Origin: Labia minor
Taxonomy: Eukaryota > Arthropoda > Insecta > Dermaptera > Spongiphoridae
Assembly: GCA_963082975.1 (NCBI GenBank)
Contig: OY720347.1
Span: forward strand, 48,050,655-48,114,654
Direction of reading: 5' to 3'
Length of the DNA stretch: 64,000 nucleotides
Shown: positions 1 to 11,232 of the stretch, one piece after another
How the letters are laid out: each line of letters starts with the position of its first letter
Numbering within the stretch: the first letter of the stretch is position 1
The notes under the pieces: model-generated
What the model was told of the DNA's origin: nothing
What the model saw: the letters and a program-made list of their open reading frames with translations, nothing else
The model's database searches: none
Translations under genes and position numbers: made by a program

Positions 1-73
1 TTGCAACATCGATTTAAATTCTTCTTAAATATTATTATTCTTCGTGATTACTTTCAATTTTTCTACATATTCA

Positions 74-122
<49 letters not shown>

Positions 123-574
123 ATACAATTTGATTCAAATGGTGTTTATAAAATGTAAAATGAAGTGTTGATTTACTAAGACTATTGCTAGTATAAAAGT
201 ATAATTAATGAAACAATTACATATATCTATTGGGTTATAGTTCACGTATATTTTGTGACTCGTTTTTGGCTTTGATATTTAACATAAATTTAGGCTAGTA
301 TTCAAGTTGATTGCAAGACTTGAAAGTAGCATAGAAAATAAGCTATCAGCCTGATATTTTATACCAGTTAGTTTTACTTTCAAAGCCTTGTAATATTTTG
401 TAACTAAGATTATCAAACAAAACTTGGATACTAAGTTGAAATTAACCTAATTGTAAGTTATCTTGTACTATAAAGAGAATTTTCTACCTGTGCTCAATGT
501 TCCTTTGAAAATATATGATTTAATTATAAAAAAAATTTTGAAATTTTTAATGCATTTATTAAGCTTATACAACT

Positions 575-605
<31 letters not shown>

Positions 606-994
606 TTTAAGAATTGAGAAAATTAATATAATAATAAAAGTTTGTGTTCTATTAAAATTCATTTTTTTCAAAGAAAATATGTCATTTCAAGTTAAGTCAG
701 TGAATATAATCCTTGAGTAAATCACTTTGTCATCAGTCATTCACGATTAAGCCCACGGAATTAATTGATTGAGGGTGAAAAATAACCATATAAGTATTAG
801 TTTAAAAAAAATATTTATCATTTAAAAAAGACCATATAAATTTCATTAGATATGCTTATAAAAAACTTTTTAGTTTTTACATTAATTCTAAATAGTTTAA
901 CATACATATATATGTGCCTTTTATGAAAATATATTTATATTAAGATAAAATAAAAAACTTAGATAAATATTTATTTTATTTCTAATATATATAT
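1..994. other. AT-rich DNA, no gene seen
   Basis: The stretch contains a TA dinucleotide microsatellite at about 75-118 and a second one at about 573-600. The short frames here (for example 463-720) translate to IYIYIY runs and AT-rich nonsense, so I do not regard them as genes. No TE-end motif, splice pattern or RNA gene was recognised. Confidence 0.6.
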
Positions 995-1400
995 CTATGC
1001 GCACGGCAGTGCGCCGGCCAAGTTCCAGCAAGCCGCGCGGATGCCGTAAGTATATTTACACGAATGGTTTGGAGTCACTTTTGACCCCCCTGTATCTCAG
1101 TGTCTATTGCAAGTACAGAGATAAAATTTTATCTACGTAGTCATATACTAGAACTAAAGCAGTATGCCAAATTTCATAGTTATAGCTTCAGGAGATCCTG
1201 AAATATGACCCTGTGAAAATAGCTTATTTTGGAACTGATTCACTGATTGGTCAACAAAATTCTTAGGGTATTTCCAATTGTCCTAGCGCTATGAAATTTG
1301 GCATACAGGTCGTGTGTTACAAGTAGGTTAACAAAAAATTATGAAATTTAAGAAATCGGTCAAGCTTGAGTTGTTATAATCGAATATCAATGCGATTTTA
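995..1400 (-). mobile_element. Possible Helentron-like repeat, family D (single copy)
   Basis: A GC-rich hairpin at 999-1014 (GCGCAC, loop GGCA, GTGCGC) borders a TA-rich flank on its left. Read on the minus strand this is a 6-bp stem with a 4-nt loop at the 3' end of a repeat, as in families A, B and C of this window. The body carries the motif CTATGAAATTTGGCATA in both orientations (minus strand near 1162-1180, plus strand near 1290-1306). No second copy was found here, so boundaries and class are inferred and the right end is approximate. Confidence 0.35.
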
Positions 1401-1426
1401 ACGAATTCAAACGAATTCATTGGTTT

Positions 1427-1783
1427 TGTCAGAAACTAATCAAGCTAGGACTTCGAAATTTGGTACACCGATATTATTTACAGTTTGTAGATTACTTTTA
1501 AAATTTCGTCAAAATCGGTTAACCGGAAGTGGTACTTTACCTACACTGGTTGCGTTTACCTTTCAAGTAAAGTACCAGTTTGCTTCGAGATATTTGCTTC
1601 ATATTTTGTATATAGATTTAAAAATATGAAAAAAATTCAGATACCAAATTTCATCATGATCTGACTACCAGAAGTGACATTTTACCTATACAAGTAGCGT
1701 TAGGTGTAAATTATAAATATATATAATAGTGTTAAACCATTTTACTTTATAATTTAAATTAATGTTTGTTTATTTTTATTGTT
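1427..1783 (+). mobile_element. Helentron-like repeat, family C, internal fragment
   Basis: The segment matches the middle of the copies at 23791-24452 and 51437-52040, from the CAGAAACTAATCAAGCTAGG region through CGGTTAACCGGAAGTGG to a TTTATTTTTATTG tail. Both structural ends (5' motif and 3' hairpin) are missing, so it is a truncated copy. A 69-codon frame across it (1420-1629) is conserved with frames in the other two copies only because the DNA is repeated; nothing suggests a protein product. Confidence 0.75.
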
Positions 1784-2223
1784 ATAACTTAACAGTTTCT
1801 ATATAATTTTCAATTAATATTAATAGTTCTAATTATTTATTATTCAATACAAGTTGGAAATTCAGAACTATAAAATAAAAGAACAAATAAAATTATTATA
1901 TTTAATATATAAACAAATATAATTTTAATTTAAAAAAATTTGCAATTTTTTTAAACACAAAATTACTTCAAAGGCTAAGAATGGACGCGGGCGCGGCACA
2001 AAAAGGAAAAAATAGAAAGCTTTCTTAAAAAAAAGTATTGAAATCTAATCAAAAACATACCTGTTAAAAAGGGGGCCAAGTTCCTATCGGCTATTTGTTT
2101 GCCTAAAAAAGGGTTCAAATCCATCCCAATGCCAAGTTTAGATGCACTTCAAAATCATTCATAATCATTTTTATCAACAGCCTGATCCACTGGTTAACAT
2201 TTGGCATTCCAAAGAATCGCCAC
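1784..2223. other. AT-rich DNA with a short mixed-composition patch
   Basis: Mostly A+T. A patch around 1980-2130 (AGGACGCGGGCGCGGC-like near 1984, then GGGGGCCAAGTTCC near 2075) is richer in G+C but has no frame or repeat partner that I recognise in the window. Confidence 0.4.
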
Positions 2224-2385
2224 CACACCCAGTCCTCCGCCTCCTGCATCCAGGCACGCCACTTTATTCACGTCAACGGTCCATCTGGCCGAAATTCACT
2301 TTACCATACACCCAACTTAAAATATGGTATAGTTGTTAAAATACGTAGGTACATGGTTTAAAATATCTAAAATTATAATACTTAG
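2224..2385 (-). repeat. Inverted partial twin of the adjacent TIR element
   Basis: This arm is the reverse complement of 2481-2650, including the CCTCCGCCTCCTGCATCC block that pairs with GGATGCAGGAGGCGGAGG. It lacks the terminal inverted repeat of its neighbour, so it is an inverted fragment of that element's interior lying immediately outside it. The two arms of about 165 bp would form a long hairpin if transcribed. Confidence 0.8.
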
Positions 2386-2386
2386 A

Positions 2387-2694
2387 AATTTGAACTTGGC
2401 AGGTTTTCGTACTGTACGTAACACTAGATTAATTGTATAATTATATTTATTATTTAAATATATAAATTAACCTGCTAATTCTAAGTATTAAAATTGTAGA
2501 TATTTTAAACCAAGTACCTACGTATTTTAACAACTATACCATATTTTAAGTTGGGTATATGGTAAAGTGAATTTCGGCCAGATGAACCGTTGACGTGAAT
2601 AAAGTGGCGTGTAGTGTGCCTGGATGCAGGAGGCGGAGGACTTGGTGTGGGACTGAGTGTTTTGTACAGCACGAAAACCTGCCAAGTTCAAATT
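2387..2694. mobile_element. Non-autonomous DNA transposon with 31-bp TIRs
   Basis: Terminal inverted repeats lie at 2387-2417 and 2664-2694 (left begins AATTTGAACTTGGCAGG) with one mismatch in 31 bp. The interior has no long frame. One frame at about 2603-2670 reads ACSVPGCRRRRTWC, faintly reminiscent of the cysteine start of a THAP domain such as P-type transposases carry; this is weak. No clear target duplication was found, so the superfamily is unassigned. Confidence 0.65.
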
Positions 2695-3106
2695 AATAAT
2701 TAATAATCTGGTGTTTTTTGTGAACTTAACGATTTAAATTTATCAATAAAAGTAAAAAAAAATATAGACTAGAATGTAATTTCTAAAAGATTCAAAAATA
2801 TTTTAGTTAAACTTATTTTATTTTTAGATTAATCATGAGTTCGCACATAACTAAGATAAACTATTAAAATAGAAATAATCTAAATTTATGGAAAAGTTCA
2901 ATAATAATTCTATGGATAAATTTGAAATTTACTTGCTTTGAAATCATTTTATTGTTTATTAGTACTCCATCTTAAATCATTATTATAAAACTTTTTCTTT
3001 TATATTAAATAATAGGTCGATTACTTACTTGGTGATATATATTCTCCGAAAGAGAAATAAATATTTTATTATTAGATTGTTTTTAAAAGAGAAAAGGAAT
3101 GTTTTT
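2695..3106. other. AT-rich DNA, nothing recognised
   Basis: No gene, repeat end or RNA motif was seen between the TIR element and the family A repeat. Confidence 0.5.
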
Positions 3107-3710
3107 ACCGACCGACGATAGTAAGGGTGGTATTGTTTTCACACCAAATTTCACATGTGGAGATTTTTACATATCTCCACGAATCATGCATTTTCTTAGC
3201 AGAAAAAAGTATTTTTAGCATGATGTCTGTCCGTCTGTCCGTCCGTATAGATGTGTACAGCCTGAACGGCTCAACCGATTTTGATGAAATTTGGTATATT
3301 TACTTAATGCATCAGTGGGATGAATTGATCAACTTTTGGTGCAAATCCGGAAACCGGAAGTGGTAGTATTAGCGATCGACGATAGGAAGGGAAGGGTTAT
3401 TTTCACACCAAATTTCACATGAGGAGATTTTTTTATATATCACCACGAATCATGCACTTTGCATTGGTTTTTTCTTGATTTAAAATTATATGACGTAATC
3501 CAGCCATTCATGACGTCACAGCCTGGTCTTGCATATATATTATAAATAAAATAAAATTAAAAATGTTTATATTTATTATTTATGTATTCATATCTGTTTT
3601 TTATTACATTAATAGATATATTAAAATTATTTGAAATTGTTTCTGTAGCTGGAAATTAATTTACTTCAAACCGTCGGTCGGTTCGGACCTGTCCACAGGT
3701 CAACTTATTT
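3107..3710 (+). mobile_element. Helentron-like repeat, family A, full-length copy A1
   Basis: The 5' motif ACCGACCGACG at 3107-3117 is perfectly inverted as CGTCGGTCGGT at 3672-3682. Three bases later comes a hairpin at 3686-3701 (GACCTG, loop TCCA, CAGGTC), then AACTTATTT. The body holds TGTCTGTCCGTCTGTCCG, then AACGGCTCAACCGATTTTG, an AAATTTGGTATA motif and CCGGAAACCGGAAGTGG. A subterminal inverted repeat plus a 3' stem-loop and no long ORF is the layout of Helentron-associated elements; the class is inferred from structure. One CRE palindrome TGACGTCA sits at 3511-3518, and a mutated one (TGACGTAA) at about 3491. Confidence 0.75.
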
Positions 3711-5439
3711 GATTATAACTAAAGTTGTGTTTCATTCATTTATGCATCACCAAGTACAATAAATAAAGAAAGACAAAATTATAAGTGATAAAAACAACTG
3801 AAAATCTAAAAAATCTGATTTTTCTAAATTATATCATGAAATTTTTATACTCAGAAATTTTTGAAAGGTAAATTCCTGAATCGCTAGATATTATTTCTTC
3901 ACATTAATTAAATTACCTATATAAAAATCAATTAAATTACTATATCGATTATTTTTATAATCTTTATTATCATATGTTATATAATAATAATAATATGTTA
4001 TATGTAATAATAATAATAATAATAAAATGCTTTGCCACAATAAATATGTGATTTAAATGGAGTAACAATGAGGTATTGTAAAATAAAAGCATTTAATTAC
4101 TTAACTTAATTACTTAATTCTTGCCTAGTATATTTTTTTAAACAATTATAAATTAAAATTCTTGAATTTAAGGTAGCATTAGAAGAATGTTTGAATAGAA
4201 TAAATAAGTAAAATAAATTGAAAAATTTTAATACATATATAGCTTAAAATCAAATTTATTATACCTTGTTAATCAAAGAGACAAACATTTTATTGAATTT
4301 ATTTAAATTTAATTTAGAACCACAAAAATATCAAATTGCAAATACATAACGTAACTAATATTATTTGATAAACAAAATAATTTTGTAAAATTAACTCATC
4401 AAAATTTGATATAGATATCCGACTTTGAAACTTAATCACGTTACAAATTCAACAAAGAAACTTGAATGTTAAATCAGCCTAGGACAGCCCATTTGCCAGC
4501 CTCTGGACTTCTCTGGGAAAGGGACGACGCTATGTTAATTAACAATGTTGACCCGATTAGAAAAGGCAATCGGTCGGAAGATTTCCATTCAAACGCCCTT
4601 ATTTGATTTATTTTTTTTTTCTACCTTCACCATTTCAAGCATAAATATTTCATTGCTTATTAACGAAATACAAATTGCTTCGCTAATTGATAATTTATTT
4701 ATGTTCAAGATTTATTATTTTTGTTTGAAGAATCAATTGGAAATTTATTTCATAAATATAAATACGAAAGTCAATGATTTAAAATTTATACCCGTTCATA
4801 TTCTCAATAATAATTTCTTATTAAACGTCATTTTCAATACAAACAAAAAATATAATTGAATGAACTCTCTTAGACTTTTAAAATTAATTAATTAGTTGTT
4901 ATTCAATATTCATTTTTGCACTTTGTTAAAATTATTTATTGTAATACTATTTATTCTAATTAGTTATTTTATATATATAAATATATTAGATGATAATTTA
5001 TATTATTCTCTGTTTAATTAATAATTAATTATTTACATATTACTTATTACATACATAAATATTACATAGAAATTTTTAGAATGATTGAATTGAAACCCAA
5101 ATTATAGATTTATAGAAAAAATATTTAAAAAATTCTATAGATTTAAATATAATCATTAAAGTAACTTTTTAGAAAATGTCAAACAAAATTATTAAAAAAT
5201 TTTTAATATAATAATATAAGTTTTAATTCTTGGGGCATTAATTCATTTTGCTTTTGTTTTAAGAAGAATAGGCACAATATGGACAGAAAACAAATTATAA
5301 ATAATTTTTTCAATTCATAAACCTTTAAAACGTGTAATTTTTTCGAAATTTCGATTCCCTAGTTTTATTTTGTTTCTCTCTCTTTCTCTCTCTAAATATA
5401 TATATATATATCCATATGCAATATATATATATATATATA
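3711..5439. other. AT-rich DNA, no gene recognised
   Basis: The block includes ATT/TAA trinucleotide runs (about 3985-4026) and a CT-rich then TA-rich tract ending at 5437. A higher-GC patch around 4480-4590 (CTGGACTTCTCTGGG) runs into a 104-codon frame at 4545-4859. That frame is hydrophobic and AT-rich with no recognisable domain, so I do not call it a gene. Confidence 0.5.
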
Positions 5440-5811
5440 CAATCAACCTTCCTATAACGCGGTACTCTTACAGTGCGGTGTCCATTCAACATCAGGAAAA
5501 CAGGCGAATCATATCTGGCAGCGAGGATGAGTGTTGAAAAATTACATAATTTTACAAAAGTCTTTTATTTATTTTTATTTATATTATTTTATTTTTAATT
5601 TTTTTTATCACATACACACATTTCCTTATATTATATGAACTCTTCAATTCAATAAAAATAATTTATAATTTATCTTGTCTTTTGTATTTATTGGTCTCCA
5701 TCACGTCTCCGTATAACGCGGTACAAATGATTTTTACTAATTCTGAGTTTCTTATAGCGCGGTTTCCATTTTACGCGGTTTGCACTCATTGCGTTATAGA
5801 AAGATTTACTG
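5440..5811. mobile_element. pogo-like MITE
   Basis: The right end reads (outward to inward) CAGTAAATCTTTCTATAACG and the left end CAATCAACCTTCCTATAACG, which are imperfect terminal inverted repeats flanked by TA on both sides (5438-5439 and 5812-5813). CAGT-starting TIRs with TA duplications are typical of pogo/Tigger elements. The interior repeats the GTATAACGCGGTAC-type motif several times. There is no transposase frame, so the copy is non-autonomous, and the target is a TA microsatellite. Confidence 0.75.
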
Positions 5812-7167
5812 TATATATATATATATAAATAACACTCCAAAATATAACTTAAAATAACAAAATATTTTATAATTTGGTAAATACAAACAAAATCAGGGTT
5901 TTCTAATTAATTTTTACTGCATTTGTATACATGTATGAAAATAATTTAGTTTTGTGTCTATGGTTTATCTAAATGAGCTTTATTTCAAAAAATCACTAAC
6001 GATGAATTATTTTCCATCAGTTTAATTTACTAAAAAAAATCAAAACAAATCCATTTATTTATTGATTTTATTTCATCATTCTTTTTAAAAGCTTCTAAAA
6101 AATTAGCAGTATATATTTACATTTTATATATATTTTAAATAATATATTTAAAAAAAAAACATTATAATTTTGCTTATAGCACAAGAAAAAAAAATGTACC
6201 AATCTATCAAAATTGGCTTTGTAAATAATCAAGGATTAAGTAGAATGGGGAATGAACAAGTTTATTTTGTTTAAAGCAACTTGTTGAAAGATTCACGCCT
6301 CATTCTGGAGGATTTAATGCGTTTTCTTACCAAGCTGTACGCGGTCCGAGAGACCCCGCTAAGGATTACCTCTACCCTATTAGCCACTAAGGCCCCGAGG
6401 AGATAAAAAGTTGAAACTTGAATGCTTTATTTAAATGTCACCGGAAGGAGATAAATAGCGGGATGGTAATTACGCTATTTGCTCATGGTCGGATAGTGCT
6501 CTAAATCTGATTATGGGTGAAAATTTTGCCGATAGCGTTCCACCAATAAAATGAAGCGTATAATCGACTAACTTTCTCGCGAATTACCCCCCCCCCCACC
6601 TTTTTCATTCTCCCTTCTACATTCTAATCTTCACCATTGTTTATATGATAAAGTGTTACTCTTTTTGATAATTAAACTCGCAAGAATTCAAATTGCTTTA
6701 ACAAATCAAATCAAATTATACATTCGTCACAAATTTCTACAAACTAACATAAATGAATTAATTGAAAAATTAATTAAAAATTATACACATATCAGTCAAC
6801 TTACTTTTATCTTTTATTAAATAAACTATTGATGATTTTTTTATTTATTTTTTTTAAACCGTTGATCATATATGTGTTTATGTTTATGATTTTATTATTT
6901 TTTTAAAAATAATTATATTTTTTAAGATCGATTAAGAAGATGGAAAGTAAATTTTTCAATAATAACAATAGTAATAATTTTTATTTTCATAGAATAATAC
7001 ATTTGATATACAAATATATACATTTGTTATAAAATATAATCATGACCTTTGGCCCTGTGATGATTTGCTCTTACACTATACACTTACATTTATACACTCG
7101 ATGAATGACTACAATTACAATTTTAACTTTTAATAATTCACAGTTAAAAACCTAAAATAACAAACTA
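5812..7167. other. AT-rich DNA with one GC-rich island
   Basis: A conspicuous mixed-composition island lies at about 6290-6610, including GTACGCGGTCCGAGAGACCC near 6340 and a poly-C run at 6588-6597. I recognise no frame, TE end or convincing tRNA there. The rest is AT-rich. Confidence 0.5.
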
Positions 7168-7350
7168 AGTAAGCTGGAGTGTCTTCACTCGAATATCTCG
7201 CAATTTGAATTAGATTAAATAACATATATTATATTTAAATTAAATTTATTTAATTAAATTATAAATTAAAATTAATAAATAATATTTATTAATGTGGAAC
7301 GTGTTTGGATCTTTGCTGATGACACCACGTCACGTGCTGCCCCCCCCCCA
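7168..7350 (-). mobile_element. Helentron-like repeat, family B, 3' fragment B1
   Basis: On the minus strand this is the 3' third of family B. It holds the CACGTGACGTGGTG-type block (near 7325), the AATTTAATTTAATTATAA region, a changed inverted motif (CGAGATATTC) and the terminal hairpin at 7177-7190. The hairpin keeps stem GAGTG/CACTC with loop AAGA instead of GAGA. The 5' part is missing and a poly-C tract lies at the break. Confidence 0.75.
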
Positions 7351-7505
7351 GGAGAGAAAAAAATTCAAATTACTATATATTATATAGCATTATGTACAGT
7401 ATATAATGTACTATATTACAAATAGAAAAGAAAAAATATAATCCTTCTTTTTATTTGAAAAAAAAAGCAAAAAATTAAATTTTGTATTTCAGCTTATTTT
7501 ATCAT

Positions 7506-7935
7506 TTAATAGGATTTTAATAAAGGAAATAAGAGCAAATATGGTCCTCTCCTTCTTACCATCCCCGACCACACTGTAATTCCAAGGTACTTGTATTTAT
7601 TCACTGTTTCAACTTTTTCTCCCCCAAAAAACCTGTTTTCTCCTGCCCCAAGACGTTCCCCATTTCTAAATACTACTATTTTTATCTTTCCAAATTTACA
7701 AGTTACACGACTTACCATATTTCTCTAACGTATTTATCATCCTTCGTAGAATCGCAATGTCTTCGGCATTGGCCAGCATCCTAATTCTACTTTCTCCAAT
7801 GGTCACCCTTCCCTCCATAAAATCTTTTATAATATTCATAAATAATGAGAATAGCGTCGGATTCAACAGGCATCCATGTTTCACTCCCTTCGTTGTTTCA
7901 AATTCTTGAGTTAGTTTCTCAATAAAATTTTTCAA
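7506..7935 (-). pseudogene. Non-LTR retrotransposon reverse transcriptase relic (LINE 1)
   Basis: Two overlapping minus-strand frames (7696-7935, then 7506-7718) together resemble the palm region of a LINE reverse transcriptase. The upstream frame contains KGVKHGCLLNPTLFSLFMN (the family's GV.QG..LSP..F..Y box), then ANAEDIAIL where the active enzyme has YADD, so the catalytic motif is lost. The downstream frame contains KTKIVVFRNGERLG-like residues and NKYKYLGITV. A frameshift separates them near 7710. Both element ends are missing. It is a dead fragment of a lineage different from the LINE at 57480-58495. Confidence 0.8.
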
Positions 7936-9141
7936 TAATTAATAAATTTTAGAAAATTCAAGATAATAATAGAACTTGCCAGAGATAAATATTTTTGGTT
8001 GACCTGAAGACCGTTGTATTGGATTCCAAAATTTCATATGTATTTCTATGCATTGGTTTAAGCATTTCAATAATTTTGATCCTATATTCTATCTGAAATT
8101 GTATTAGAAATGTCATTTCAATTAAATTTGTTTATTCAGGGTTAAAAAACCTTTAGATCAAACGATATATTGATAGTTCCAACTTTGTATAATATGTATT
8201 CTATGCAGTGTGTAACCTATACATAAGGATTAATATATTTATTTCAAATCTTATATAATTTATTTTCACCTGTGTATTTTATATTAAATAATTGCTCATG
8301 TTTTTATATTCTTTATCATTGATCCTTGTATATTCCTATGTATATATATTATTCCTATATATCTAAGTTCATATTTTAAAATTACAGATAAAATAATTTA
8401 TTATTAATATAGTAACATAATGTATAAATTTTATATTAGGATATTATTTAAAAAAAAATTGAATAATGTCCAAATTATTGATTCAGAAATATATTGCGTA
8501 ACCGTATATTTGGATAACCATTTTTGTTTCTTGTAAATATCCTATATATCAAATATAATTTATTATTTAAAAAAAAAATATCAACCCATTCTTCTTTACA
8601 TTTCATTTCACTTTTGTGATTTCGATACCTATGATAGGTAATAACTAAAAAAAAAAAACATTGCTTTTGAAAATATCATCTTTTTTGTTAGTGGGTAAAT
8701 TCTTCCACAACTACAATCTTCCAATATATCAGAGAAGTATCTCTGATTTTCCTCTTTGATCAGTAGCTTTGATGATTCGATCTATTTCTTTGAACATTTC
8801 AAAAGTCCGGATTTTACCTGAGGCAAAAGACAACCTGAATCACAAAGAAAATTCATTCCAATCGGGATGACAATACTGTTATTAAAAAAAATCTTAAATT
8901 CGATTATTTATATGGATATAAGATATCAGTTAACCATCTGAAGTTTAAATGAGTAATAATTATTTTTGTATTATTTATATTAAAATATTATATTTATATA
9001 TAATAATAATTTTTTTCTTTTAAATAAGAAAAAATAATTCAAAATGGATACTTCAATTCAGTTTTTAATTGATTAATTCAACTTTTCTTTACTAACTGAA
9101 TTACTTATTCATTAAGTTTTTCCCTATTTAGATAAAAAGAT
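7936..9141. other. AT-rich DNA, nothing recognised
   Basis: No gene, RNA or TE end was recognised. Several oligo-A runs occur. Confidence 0.5.
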
Positions 9142-9755
9142 AATAAGTTGACCTGTGGCCAGGTCCGAACCGACCGACGGTTTGAAATAAATTAATTTTC
9201 AGCTACAGAAACAATTTCAAATAATTTTAATATATCTATTAATGTAATAAAAAACAGATATGGATAGAACATAAATATTTTTAATTTTATTTTATTTATA
9301 ATATATATGTTAGACCAGGCTGTGACGTCATGAATGGCTGGATGACGTCATATAATTTTAAATTAAGAAAAACATAATGAAGATGATTTTTCCCGAGGAT
9401 AAAACCAATACATCGTGGTGATATGTAAAAAAATCTCCTCATGTGAAATTTGGTGTGAAAATAACCCTTCTCTTCCTATCGTCGATCGCTAATACTACCA
9501 CTTCCGGTTTCCGGATTTGCACCAAAAGTTGATCAATTCATCCCACTGATGCATTAAGTAAATATACCAAATTTCATTAAAATCCGTCGAGCCGTTCAGG
9601 CTGTACACATCTATACAGACGGATGGACGGACGGACAGACATCATGCTAAAAATACTTTTTTCTGTTAAGAAAATGCATGATTCGTGGAGATATGTAAAA
9701 ATCTCCACATGTGAAATTTGGTGTGAAAACAATACCTCCCTTACGGTCGGAAAAA
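9142..9755 (-). mobile_element. Helentron-like repeat, family A, copy A2
   Basis: Minus-strand copy of the element at 3107-3710. The terminal hairpin is at 9150-9165 (GACCTG, loop GCCA on the minus strand, CAGGTC) and the adjacent inverted motif at 9169-9179. The outer 5' motif is decayed (ACGGTCGG near 9744). Two intact TGACGTCA palindromes lie at 9323-9330 and 9343-9350. The body has the conserved TGTCTGTCCGTCC tract and CCGGAAACCGGAAGTGG on the minus strand. Confidence 0.75.
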
Positions 9756-10643
9756 ATTGAGAAATTTCATAATAATTGGCAGATCTGTGACATATTCATT
9801 CACCATGATAAAATTCATCAAGTTATTTTGATAAATAATTTTTAAAGGGTATTTAAATCCTCAAATTCAAAACAACTTTTTACAATTGTATAAAACAGTA
9901 TTCACGAAAATTCATCATTTCGTCATTATTTAATCGACCAGTTATTTTACGGACATTCAAACTTTAGTTATTGTCATGCATATTCCATTTGTTTAAATTG
10001 TAAGCCTTAAACTTCAATGATTAAACTATATTAAAAAAAACAAATTGTTTATACGAACTATTTATCTATGAATCTATTTGACCTTATTATATGAAGAATA
10101 ACTAATTGTTTATCAGTTTCATCAACAGCCACTCTGTAGTCTAACAAATGTGCTTCACAAATATCCTTCACACCATCCTTATATAGTTACATACCCTCAT
10201 TATTTATAGACTATATATATTACTATATTAATATAATACCAATATATATTCAAAGAACCTAAAATTAATTTTTGGTATAATTTATAATAAGGGTTTATAT
10301 TCCATGCTCAAACGATCATTAAATTGTTTCAGAATCAATGAATATAAGATAATATTAATAATAATACAAAATTATTCATAAAATTAAGTTATAATAATAA
10401 ATCTTATATTCTTTAACTTAAATAATTGGTTCTAAAAATTATTATTTTAATTCATTTTATGAAATTATTAGATCTTTTTCATTTAATACTTTATAATATA
10501 GACAAAATATATGCTTTCTTTTATTAAATATATCAATTAAAGAATTGGAAGATTGTTTTCGAAATATTCATATATATATTAGTAATTATTAATCGATGGT
10601 TTTTGCAATCACAGTCCTTAAAAATTCGAATTTCGTTTAGTTT
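9756..10643. other. AT-rich DNA, nothing recognised
   Basis: No gene, RNA or TE end recognised between repeat copies A2 and B2. Confidence 0.5.
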
Positions 10644-11232
10644 TTTACTATCTCGCCAGAGATAGTATTGCGATCACAAAAATTTTCGATGAAGAGATTT
10701 TGATGTTTTTTTTTACGTTTTGAAGGTCCCTGAGTCATTTTCCCTAAGGTTGAGAAAAATGTCTATGTATGTGTATCTGGGTGTATGTGCGTATGTAGAC
10801 AAGATTACGGAAAAACGGTTTGAGCTAGAATCATGAAATTTGGTATAGGAGCATCATTCAAAATTCGTAGTTTTCTAAAAACTTTTGAAAAATGTAGTTC
10901 AAACGGAAGAGGGTCATTATCTACAACGTTTTGATTTTTTTTCCCCTCTAAACTGATCTTATAAATAAAGATATATGTTTGATAGTTTTTCATTAAAAAT
11001 TGTATAAAACTGCTATATATTGAATTTCAGCTTGATTGAATCCCTGAAAGTACCGGAATTAATTTTTTAACAGTTCAAATCACGCGCCAGCACGTGACGT
11101 GGTGCCATCAGCAAAGAGCCAAACAAATTTTAATTTATAATTTAATTAATTAAATTTAATTTAAATATAATATATGTTATTTAATCCAATTCAAATTGTG
11201 AGATAGTCGAGTGGAGACACTCCAGCTTTTTT
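10644..11232 (+). mobile_element. Helentron-like repeat, family B, full-length copy B2
   Basis: The 5' end is a perfect hairpin at 10647-10666 (ACTATCTC, loop GCCA, GAGATAGT). The inverted motif GAGATAGT returns at 11200-11207 and, one base later, the 3' hairpin at 11209-11222 (GAGTG, loop GAGA, CACTC) precedes CAGCTTTTTT. The body contains GGTCCCTGAGTCATTTTC, a GTATGTGTATC-type GT tract, GAGCTAGAATCATGAAATTTGG and CGGAAGAGGGTCATT. This order matches the insect DINE-1/Helentron-associated layout. The 62-codon frame at 10805-10993 recurs at 22126-22311 and is simply repeated DNA. Confidence 0.78.

Noticed and set aside
463..720. Opposed 85- and 67-codon frames
   Set aside because: They run over a TA microsatellite and translate into IYIYIY runs, with no domain or codon signal.
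1420..1629. Frame shared with 23909-24142 and 51566-51871
   Set aside because: The similarity is that of the whole family C repeat; frame boundaries differ between copies and nothing points to protein-level conservation.
3107..3710. Family A as a TIR (cut-and-paste) MITE
   Set aside because: The inverted motifs are subterminal, one end carries an extra hairpin beyond the motif, and no fixed-length target duplication is visible.
6320..6410. Possible minus-strand tRNA
   Set aside because: TGGCTAATAGGG weakly resembles an A-box, but there is no B-box and no acceptor or anticodon stem.
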